A DNA stretch of 64,000 nucleotides from Caldilineaceae bacterium (GTDB lineage Bacteria > Chloroflexota > Anaerolineae > Caldilineales > Caldilineaceae): contig JALHQH010000013.1 of NCBI GenBank assembly GCA_022842065.1, positions 124,001-188,000 of the forward strand, in the 5' to 3' direction. Shown one piece after another: positions 57,986-64,000 of the stretch. Under the pieces are notes generated by a model that saw only the letters and a list, made by a program, of their open reading frames with translations, was not told where the DNA came from and ran no database searches. Position 1 is the first letter of the stretch. The number at the start of each line of letters is the position of its first letter. The translations under genes were made by a program, and so were the position numbers.

Positions 57986-59671
57986 TCACAAATAAAGCGC
58001 CAGAAAGTGCTGTTCCGCGGCCACGGTGCCGATTAAAATGATCTTGCCCGCGGGCGGGAAAGGTTGCGCAGGGTCGGGACTTACTTGTAAGGTGTCGCCT
58101 TCACGTAGCGCCACCACGGTGCAGCCAGTCTTGTGGCGGATTTCACTCTCGGCAATGGCGCGTCCGGCCAGCCGGGCCGGCACATCCACCTCGAACACAT
58201 CGAGTCCCTCGGCTACCATCAAAATATTGCTGCGTTTGAGCAGGTTAAAGATCGCATTCGCCCCCATCGACGCATAGGACATGACAAAATCGGCCCCGGC
58301 GCGATGTAGGGTGGCGACGTTGCGTTCCAAGCGCGCTCGACTAATGAGCTGCACATCCGGTCGCAGCCGACGACAGTAGATGGTGAGATAAATGTTGGTG
58401 TCATCATCGTGGGTGGTGATGATCACGGCCGGTGTTTCACGAATGCCCCCTAACTCCAATACCTTTAGCTCGGCCGCATCGCCTACCACATACTTCGCCG
58501 GGTCGCGGATCCGATCGGGTAACAGTTCAATAATGCGGTAGTCCAATCCTTGCGCCGTCAATGCTTTGGCCGTGGCCCGGCCCACCCGCCCGCCGCCGAT
58601 GATGAGCACGGGTGTATCCGACCGATCCCCGGCAGCAAACAGGTGGTTATAACGGTCAAACTGTTCAACCGACCCGGCCATCACCAGTGCGGTGTCATTT
58701 TCAATCGGCATCTCTGGCGCGGCGGTCTCGAATGTTCCCCGTACCCAGGCCCCCAAAACGGTGACCCCTGTTTGTTCACGCAGCTTGCTTGCGCGCAGGG
58801 TTTTGCCAACTAGCGGGGTGTTGCGAACCGTTGCCTCGGCGATGACTAATGCCCCAAAGCGGCCAATGGTATGGGCCGCGGTCTCGCCACCAGGGATCCG
58901 CCGCGCCAACGTCTGTCCCAACATTTCGCTCAGTTGTAGGACATGATTGGCCCCAGCTAACGCTAAAATGTCGACGGATGGTTCAGCATTCGCGGTGGTG
59001 ATAATGGGGACCTGCTCACTCACCTCGCGCACCGTGAAGGCCACATTGCTGTTGAGGCGATCATTGCCTGTAATCGCCACCAGGGCCGCCTGTCCTGCTT
59101 GTACGTTGCGATAGGTCGCTGGGTCATCTAAATCCCCGCGCACTACCTGATAACCAAGGGCTGCCAGCCGGATGGCCTCAGGCAGATCGGGGGCCAGGAG
59201 CACATAGGGGTACTCGTATTGATTCAGCTTCTCAACCAGCGTATCGGTGACATCATCATGCTGAATGATGATGACATGGCCGGTTGTCTTGGCCGGCAAT
59301 CTGGTGGGGGTACGTGCCGCTTCTTGGGCTTTGAGCCACGGCGCATAGAAGAATTCGATAAAGGTGAAGGGCAGCAGTACCAGCAAAAAGATAATCCCAC
59401 TCAGTAAGACCACAATCGAAAAGACGCGACCCAAGTCCGAATGAAAGGTGATGTCGCCAAAGCCTAGTGTGGACATCACCGTCAACGTCCAGTAAAAGCC
59501 GGTAATCCAACTCTCCTGCCGCCCTTCATGGCCCATGAGGTAGTGAAAGAGTACACTGTAGATGGTGATCATCGCGAGGAGCAGGGCGAGAAACCGCAAC
59601 AAGGCAAACAGATTGATCCGGCTGGGACGGTCACTTAGAAAATAGAGCAGTTGTGAAACGAGAAATTTCAT
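57986..59671 (-). CDS. RCK-gated potassium channel (two TrkA-N domains)
   Basis: 561 aa. Two membrane helices flank a pore loop with the selectivity filter STLGFGD (near residue 72). Two RCK modules follow: TGHVIIIQHDD... (~130-345) and VLIIGGGRVGRATA (~350-560) with the GxGxxG nucleotide motif only in the second; each ends in a TrkA-C domain. This tandem-RCK layout is that of ligand-gated K+ channels such as MthK/GsuK relatives. It likely controls K+ flux in response to a nucleotide or ion. Monocistronic by position. Confidence 0.92.
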   Translation of the reverse strand: MKFLVSQLLYFLSDRPSRINLFALLRFLALLLAMITIYSVLFHYLMGHEGRQESWITGFYWTLTVMSTLGFGDITFHSDLGRVFSIVVLLSGIIFLLVLLPFTFIEFFYAPWLKAQEAARTPTRLPAKTTGHVIIIQHDDVTDTLVEKLNQYEYPYVLLAPDLPEAIRLAALGYQVVRGDLDDPATYRNVQAGQAALVAITGNDRLNSNVAFTVREVSEQVPIITTANAEPSVDILALAGANHVLQLSEMLGQTLARRIPGGETAAHTIGRFGALVIAEATVRNTPLVGKTLRASKLREQTGVTVLGAWVRGTFETAAPEMPIENDTALVMAGSVEQFDRYNHLFAAGDRSDTPVLIIGGGRVGRATAKALTAQGLDYRIIELLPDRIRDPAKYVVGDAAELKVLELGGIRETPAVIITTHDDDTNIYLTIYCRRLRPDVQLISRARLERNVATLHRAGADFVMSYASMGANAIFNLLKRSNILMVAEGLDVFEVDVPARLAGRAIAESEIRHKTGCTVVALREGDTLQVSPDPAQPFPPAGKIILIGTVAAEQHFLALYL

Positions 59672-59868
59672 AGCTTGCTTACTGGCTGGGGTATAGGGGG
59701 TGATCTCAATATTACCTATTTTACACTAAATCGTATGTAATACGGTAATGGCTCAATTTCCTCGATCATTTACCCGCTTTACGACGAACCGCAGCGTATA
59801 ATCGGGCGTGACATGGCGGGTGATTTGCCGTCAGTTCGCGCTTCGTTTGGTATTGTAGTCTGCTGATG

Positions 59869-60699
59869 CTACTCCTTCTGCCAGTAGATCCCCGTCCAAT
59901 CAATCGCTTTCATGCGTTCGTGGATGCCGTTGGCCGCCCGATAGTCATCCACCGCGGCGCGACAGGCCGGGAGGACATAATCGTCAATCACACAAAAGCC
60001 ACCAGGCGAAAGTTTTGGATAGAGATGGGTTAACGCATCGATGGTCGATTCATAGAGATCGCCATCGAGCCGGAGCAGCGCTAACTTTTCGATGGGGGCC
60101 TGCGGGAGTGTCTCCTTGAACCAGCCTTTGAGAAAAACAACCTGTTCGTCTAAAAGGCCATAGTTGCGAAAATTCTCTTCGACTTCGGCCGCCGAGACCG
60201 CCAGCAGCCAGTTCAGTTGCGAGAAGTCAGCTTTATCCGCCGGATAGTTAACCAGATCCGCTTTGGGTAGCCCTTCAAATGAATCGGCCACAAAGACTTT
60301 GCGGCTCTGATCGCCGTGGGCAGCCAGGACCGCACGCATGAAAATACAGGCCCCGCCGCGCCAGACGCCCGTTTCAATCAGATCACCGGCCACCCCCTCA
60401 CGCAGAATTGTTTCAATACACTGCTGTAAATTGTCAAGCCGCTTCATGCTCAGCAGGGTATGGGCATTGCCAGGCCAGCCTTTGCCTTCCAGACGTTTGG
60501 CCGGCACGCTCGTCCGCTTTTGGACCAGTTGCCATTTCCGTTTGTCCAAAACATTGGCGATAGTGCGATACAAAAACCGTTTTAGCGGGGTGCGCTCATG
60601 GTTAAAGGTCGTAATCGGCACCGGTGGGTCGGGCCATAAGGTGGACAAAAGGGTCTTTTTTAATAGATCTAAATAAAGTTGTTCGGGTGATGTGATCAT
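59869..60699 (-). CDS. TylF/MycF-type O-methyltransferase
   Basis: 276 aa. The SAM-binding motif DLIETGVWRGGACIFMRA (near 105-122), ADSFEGLPK, the metal-site strand LLRLDGDLYESTIDAL and VIDDYVLPACRAA are hallmarks of the macrocin O-methyltransferase family, which methylates sugar hydroxyls. Its start overlaps the upstream GT2 stop (TCAT at 60696-60699), so it is the third gene of a GT2-GT2-methyltransferase operon. The product could methylate a glycan or a sugar on the lasso peptide coded just upstream (inference). Confidence 0.92.
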   Translation of the reverse strand: MITSPEQLYLDLLKKTLLSTLWPDPPVPITTFNHERTPLKRFLYRTIANVLDKRKWQLVQKRTSVPAKRLEGKGWPGNAHTLLSMKRLDNLQQCIETILREGVAGDLIETGVWRGGACIFMRAVLAAHGDQSRKVFVADSFEGLPKADLVNYPADKADFSQLNWLLAVSAAEVEENFRNYGLLDEQVVFLKGWFKETLPQAPIEKLALLRLDGDLYESTIDALTHLYPKLSPGGFCVIDDYVLPACRAAVDDYRAANGIHERMKAIDWTGIYWQKE

Positions 60700-61754
60700 G
60701 ATTTCCTAATTCTTTCTGCTTGGCGCTTGAGCTTCTGCCACCAGCGATAGGACAATGTTTGTGGGCGCAAGCGCAAGGTACAGGCAATACGTAAGGCCGA
60801 CGTGGATAAGTGCGCACCGGGTTGGAAACAGGGGGCATAGCGGTGATAAAGCGCGTAACAATCCGGCCCCAACGCCGCCGTATATTCACAAAGTGCCAGC
60901 CAGCGCTTGCCCATCAGTTCATGCTGAAAGCGATCCTCGTTGATCAGCAAACTGACTAACCATGCGCCGCTTTGGGCTAGTTGCGCCAGTGAAGTGCAGG
61001 GGGTCATGCGTAGCGTGCGCAAAAAACGTTGGTACTCTGCTGCACTGGCGGTGGGAAATAACGCAAAAAAATAGCGCCGTTGATAGACCTTCATCTCTTC
61101 GGCACAGCGTGCACGCTGGACCACATGCGTTTGCGCGCCATGAGCGCGATATTTCACCAAGATCGTGGGTAGATTCCCGACGCGGTAGCGCAGAATCAGT
61201 CGTGTCAACCATTCATAGTCAATAATCACGACATCTTCACGCCAAGGATGCGCCTTCGCAATTGCGGTTGACAACATCAGGGTCGAATCCAATATCCCAA
61301 CCTGAAACAAAAACTCGTGACAGATGGTCTGCTGCGCCGTGGGAAACCAAAAAACCCCTTGCCGATCACCAAAATGCTGGGCGCAAGTGCCGGCAATTTC
61401 GAGCGTATGTTGGGCTAACCAGGCGCGTTGCGTGGCCAGCCGTGTGGGGAGTGCCACATCATCCTGTTTCAAGAGCGCCAGCCATTCACCCCTTGCCACC
61501 GCCACCGCCGCGTTGAGGGTTGCGCCTTCGCCGGCATGGGCTAGCCATAAGGGCCGAATCCGCGCATCGCGGGCGGCATAGGCCTGGATCAAGGCGGCCG
61601 AATCATCGGTAGAGCCATCGTCGGCCAGGATCAGCTCGAAGTCTTGCTCGGTTTGAGTAAGGATCGATTCAACCGCTTCGGCCAGAAAACGCGCCCCGTT
61701 GTAGACCGGCATGATCACGGAGATGCCCGGTGCGCTGCTGCCTTCATGCGGCAT
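60696..61754 (-). CDS. GT2 family glycosyltransferase
   Basis: The ATG at 61754 has AGAGGGG upstream and starts MPHEGSSAPGISVIMPVYNG; the open frame further up lies in the previous gene. 352 aa. ILADDGSTDDSA and LKQDDVALPTR (the DxD-like site) mark the GT-A domain; the C-terminal third is helical and not recognised. It shares motif order and length with the next upstream gene (FFALFPTASAAEY versus FWQLFPAATPADE), so the two are tandem paralogues. Overlaps its neighbours by 11 nt and 4 nt. Confidence 0.92.
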   Translation of the reverse strand: MPHEGSSAPGISVIMPVYNGARFLAEAVESILTQTEQDFELILADDGSTDDSAALIQAYAARDARIRPLWLAHAGEGATLNAAVAVARGEWLALLKQDDVALPTRLATQRAWLAQHTLEIAGTCAQHFGDRQGVFWFPTAQQTICHEFLFQVGILDSTLMLSTAIAKAHPWREDVVIIDYEWLTRLILRYRVGNLPTILVKYRAHGAQTHVVQRARCAEEMKVYQRRYFFALFPTASAAEYQRFLRTLRMTPCTSLAQLAQSGAWLVSLLINEDRFQHELMGKRWLALCEYTAALGPDCYALYHRYAPCFQPGAHLSTSALRIACTLRLRPQTLSYRWWQKLKRQAERIRKS

Positions 61755-62871
61755 GGTGTACCCCTCTGCTTGCCATCCGCGCCGCCGAAAAACGTGCCCC
61801 CTCGTCCTGCAACTTGCCGGCCAGTCGGCCAATCGCCAACTTGCCACGCCGGTAGACCCGTTGGCTTGCCCCATCGTTGCGCAGCCGCAAAGTACAGGCA
61901 AGTCGTAAGCCAAGCGCAGGAGTTGCCGCCTGGAGCTGAAACGGTGCTGCATATTGCTGATAGATCGAGTAAACTGCTGGGCCTAGCCGGGTAGAATACC
62001 AGCAGGCGGCCCGCCACCGTTCCGCCATTTTGGCCCGCAAACGTGGTTCTTGGCTGTCCGCCAGCCGGACCAACCATTGTCCTGCCAATGTCAACTCGGC
62101 CAGTGATCCATACGCTGCGCGTGCAAGGAGCCGCATCATGGCTGCCTCATCCGCCGGGGTGGCAGCTGGGAAGAGTTGCCAGAAGTAGGGGCGCTGATAG
62201 GTATGCAGATCGGCCTTGAAATCGGCGTTGCGCTGCACATGCACTTGGGTTGGATGGGCGCGCCGTTTGAGTAAAACTTGGGGTAGATTCCCAAAACGAT
62301 ACGTGCAGGCAAGGCGGGTCTGCCACTCATAATCTTCAAAGGTACACTGCTCATCGTATGGGTGAGCCTTGGCCAGGGTTGTTGGTAACATCATCGTCGC
62401 CTGCAGCAAGCCGACTCGAAAGAGTAATTCATGTTGAATCGCGGTATGGCTTTCGGGAAACCAGAGAATGCGTTCATCGGCCCCAAACTGTTTGACATAT
62501 GCACAGCCGCCAATCTCAACATTGTGCTGGGTTAGCCAGGCTAAGTGGACTGCCAACCGCTCTGGCAGCGCGAGATCGTCCGCATCCATCCGGGCCAGCC
62601 ACCGTCCTTGCGCTGCTGCCACGCAGGCATTCCCGGCCGCGGCCTGGCCACCATGTGGCAAGTAGAGCGGCCGAATCCGTTGATCGCGCGCGGCAAAGGC
62701 ATGGATAATCGCGGCTGACTCATCGGTGGACCCATCATCGCTGATGATAAATTCAAAATCCGGCTGCGTCTGGGCCAAGATCGATTCAATGGCCGCCGCC
62801 AGATAGGGTGCCCCATTATAGACCGGCATCACGACTGAGAGTAACGGCGAAGTTGATTGGCCAAGCGTCAT
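61744..62871 (-). CDS. GT2 family glycosyltransferase (paralogue)
   Basis: 375 aa with AGGAGGAG upstream. LLSVVMPVYNGAPYLAAAIE, FIISDDGSTDESA and LARMDADDLALPERL give the GT-A nucleotide and metal sites. Same architecture as the following gene. It is the first gene after the lasso precursor, separated from it by the inverted repeat at 62974-63036. Soluble, so it probably adds single sugars to a lipid-linked glycan or another acceptor. Confidence 0.93.
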   Translation of the reverse strand: MTLGQSTSPLLSVVMPVYNGAPYLAAAIESILAQTQPDFEFIISDDGSTDESAAIIHAFAARDQRIRPLYLPHGGQAAAGNACVAAAQGRWLARMDADDLALPERLAVHLAWLTQHNVEIGGCAYVKQFGADERILWFPESHTAIQHELLFRVGLLQATMMLPTTLAKAHPYDEQCTFEDYEWQTRLACTYRFGNLPQVLLKRRAHPTQVHVQRNADFKADLHTYQRPYFWQLFPAATPADEAAMMRLLARAAYGSLAELTLAGQWLVRLADSQEPRLRAKMAERWRAACWYSTRLGPAVYSIYQQYAAPFQLQAATPALGLRLACTLRLRNDGASQRVYRRGKLAIGRLAGKLQDEGARFSAARMASRGVHHAA

Positions 62872-62973
62872 CGATTCATCTCCTCCTGCTTGCTTTAATC
62901 TTCACGGCCCAGTGCGGCAGCCCACTGAGCACGCAAAGACTAAGCTTGGTTCTTCTGGATCTGATGGGGTTAC

Positions 62974-63036
62974 CCTTCCTGGAAGAGGCGCAACAATTGT
63001 GCGCAGACAGACAAATTTCTGCCTCTTCCAGGAAGG
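62974..63036. terminator. Inverted repeat between lasso precursor and glycosyltransferases
   Basis: CCTTCCTGGAAGAGGC (62974-62989) and its exact complement (63021-63036), 31-nt spacer. It may end or weaken the precursor transcript; such a hairpin often protects highly expressed precursor mRNA. Confidence 0.6.
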
Positions 63037-63083
63037 ATCCATCTCAACCCCCTGCATTCCTAAAGAGCCCTAAGCTTCAAGAA

Positions 63084-63257
63084 CTAACTTGAGTAAGTGA
63101 AGGCACCGTCAGTGGGGCCACCTCCTCCACCTGATAACGCATCATTTAGTGGCACCTGGGTGAAGGTTGGTTTCACCCAAGCTTGGGGGGTTGTTGTGGC
63201 TGCTGGGTGGAGCGGCTGCGCCGGTTGATTCGCGCGATCTAGTTGTAATCGTGTCAT
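63084..63257 (-). CDS. Lasso-peptide precursor (57 aa)
   Basis: The ATG at 63257 follows a near-ideal GGAGGA (63261-63266). The 57-residue product has an N-terminal half without structure, then the leader motif WVKPTFTQVPLNDALS, matching the W/Y-x-K-P-x-L/F recognition pattern bound by B1 proteins. It ends with the core-like GGGGGPTDGAFTYSS. A Gly- or Ser-first ring closing on the single Asp gives 8 or 9 ring residues, the usual lasso sizes, with GAFTYSS as tail. The B2 protease gene ends 61 nt upstream, and B1 precedes that. The gene is easy to miss for its size. The exact cut site and ring are inferred. Confidence 0.85.
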   Translation of the reverse strand: MTRLQLDRANQPAQPLHPAATTTPQAWVKPTFTQVPLNDALSGGGGGPTDGAFTYSS

Positions 63258-63318
63258 GATTCCTCCGAAAAAGTATAAGATTGATTTTTATATCCATCTA
63301 CTGGTGCCTTGGCTCAAG

Positions 63319-63777
63319 TCACGGCAGTTGCTGCTGCAGTGAGGAGTAATGCGCCAATATTTGAAACTGAGCAAGATTTTCATGGGCGACAACGCCTTCG
63401 TCGCCATCCTGTAGCCAGACATGGGCGGTTAATCGACCATGATCAGGCAAGGTCGCGGCCCCATAATAGAGCGTGGTACTGACTCCACGGCGGCGCAACA
63501 TCGCCTGGGCCGCCATACTCAGCGGAAAACAGACGGCGTTGATCGAAAACCACGCGTTCGCAAAGTAGATCACGGTGCGGATCTCGTCGCACGTGGCGCG
63601 GCGCGCGGCCCCCTGCAATTCCGGCTGCCGGGCCGGCCGCTCGAACCACCAGACCAGCCACCGAAAGGGCAGCAGGCGCAAAAGCAGCTGTGCAAACAAA
63701 AGCTGGAACGCTGTCTCCAGCAACAACCGTTGGCCGGCGGCCGGCGCTTGCCAGAATCTACGCAGCTTGGCGCGCAT
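63319..63777 (-). CDS. Lasso-peptide B2 leader peptidase (transglutaminase-like)
   Basis: 152 aa. Cys83 in NAVCFPLSMAAQAMLRRRGV, His119 in LTAHVWLQ and a nearby Asp (124 or 126) form the Cys-His-Asp triad of the transglutaminase-like B2 family. B2 cuts the leader from the precursor while the cyclase closes the ring. An N-terminal hydrophobic helical segment (LLFAQLLLRLLPFRWLVWW) is common in the family. Its ATG lies inside the end of the B1 gene (20-nt overlap), so both are coupled. Confidence 0.93.
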   Translation of the reverse strand: MRAKLRRFWQAPAAGQRLLLETAFQLLFAQLLLRLLPFRWLVWWFERPARQPELQGAARRATCDEIRTVIYFANAWFSINAVCFPLSMAAQAMLRRRGVSTTLYYGAATLPDHGRLTAHVWLQDGDEGVVAHENLAQFQILAHYSSLQQQLP

Positions 63778-64000
63778 TGATGGTTACCAGCCCCGCGCTT
63801 GCCAACTTCGTCAACACCTCCGTCACCTCGCGGCGACAGGTGGTTTCATCGACAGTATAGGCGTGGCGCAGTTGGGTACAGAGCGCACCCAAGGTGGTCG
63901 GCTCCTCGAGCAAATTCCAGATGTGGCCACTGACCGGATTCAAACTGTAGCAGAAGCCGGCTTCGGCATCGAGTGCCAGGTATTCGTCATCCAGTTTGGA
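63758..64000 (-). CDS. Lasso-peptide B1 / PqqD-like leader-binding protein, 5' end outside window
   Basis: The minus-strand frame is open to the window edge, so the N-terminus is missing; at least 80 residues are visible. LDDEYLALDAEAGFCYSLNP, then GHIWNLLEEPTTLGALCTQL and CRREVTEVLTKLASAGLV match the PqqD-like RiPP recognition element that binds the leader peptide and presents it to B2 and the cyclase. The cyclase (asparagine-synthetase-like) should lie beyond 64000. Confidence 0.9.
   Translation of the reverse strand, partial: SKLDDEYLALDAEAGFCYSLNPVSGHIWNLLEEPTTLGALCTQLRHAYTVDETTCRREVTEVLTKLASAGLVTINARQAA

Overview
The window looks like chromosomal DNA of a filamentous or biofilm-forming member of the Chloroflexota (Anaerolineae/Caldilineae-like). 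This is an inference. It rests on the gene mix (DUF433 genes, AAA-like/PD-(D/E)XK proteins, XRE-STAND-TPR regulators, TPR-CHAT proteases, many large secreted repeat proteins), on secreted proteins ending in a short L-P-[LIV]-[VI] tail, and on intergenic spacers packed with long inverted repeats. No rRNA, tRNA, CRISPR array, transposase gene or replication origin was seen.

Layout. 1-2.9 kb: C-terminal half of an SLC13-type anion transporter with a Val/Pro/Glu repeat tail, then glycerate kinase. 3.0-7.4 kb: a four-gene overlapping operon (membrane PIG-L deacetylase, ATP-grasp ligase, PgaC-like glycosyltransferase, TIM-barrel hydrolase-like lipoprotein) that looks like an N-acetylglucosamine-type exopolysaccharide locus. 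7.5-14.4 kb: small secreted beta-solenoid proteins mixed with a HisKA-only protein and two receiver-domain proteins. Five transcription units between 3.0 and 13.6 kb carry the same bipartite upstream element, GTATTTT-13 nt-TGTTCTGT, with invariant spacing, which suggests a matrix regulon. 14.5-31.2 kb: giant secreted proteins (metalloprotease/VWA/Ig, sialidase-like propeller, polymorphic beta-helix, heparinase-like), an AAA/PD-(D/E)XK protein and a DUF433 gene. 31.5-36.1 kb: XRE-STAND-TPR regulator, a beta-lactamase-fold hydrolase and a YtkA-like protein. 36.1-40.5 kb: copper/metal locus (CopC-CopD fusion, CopC, a His-rich protein with a duplicated domain, a His-rich membrane protein). 40.7-45.5 kb: MacAB-like ABC exporter with heptamer and octamer repeat arrays between its genes. 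45.7-50.5 kb: AT-richer accessory island with a decaying TIR-EAD-TPR gene, a nuclease-like protein, DUF433, DUF5678 and a retropepsin-like protein.

50.5-57.8 kb (all minus strand): ECF sigma factor, DUF5666-like secreted protein, Cys-less anti-sigma-like protein, TPR-CHAT caspase-like protease, subtilase and ATP-grasp protein. The last four are nearly contiguous and suggest a proteolysis-controlled sigma circuit. 58.0-59.7 kb: RCK-gated potassium channel. 59.9-64 kb: TylF-type methyltransferase and two GT2 glycosyltransferases downstream of a lasso-peptide cassette (B1/PqqD-like at the window edge, B2 protease, and a 57-residue precursor gene at 63084-63257 with a strong ribosome-binding site). 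The lasso cyclase is not inside the window.

Spacers over 300 bases: 2765-3207 (terminator, regulatory element), 10246-10867 (MITE-like element, palindrome), 11750-12237 (regulatory element, hairpin), 19363-19716 and 24539-24927 (one copy each of the same inverted-repeat element), 31248-31566 (operator/promoter of the STAND gene), 34138-34438 (terminator; nothing else recognised).
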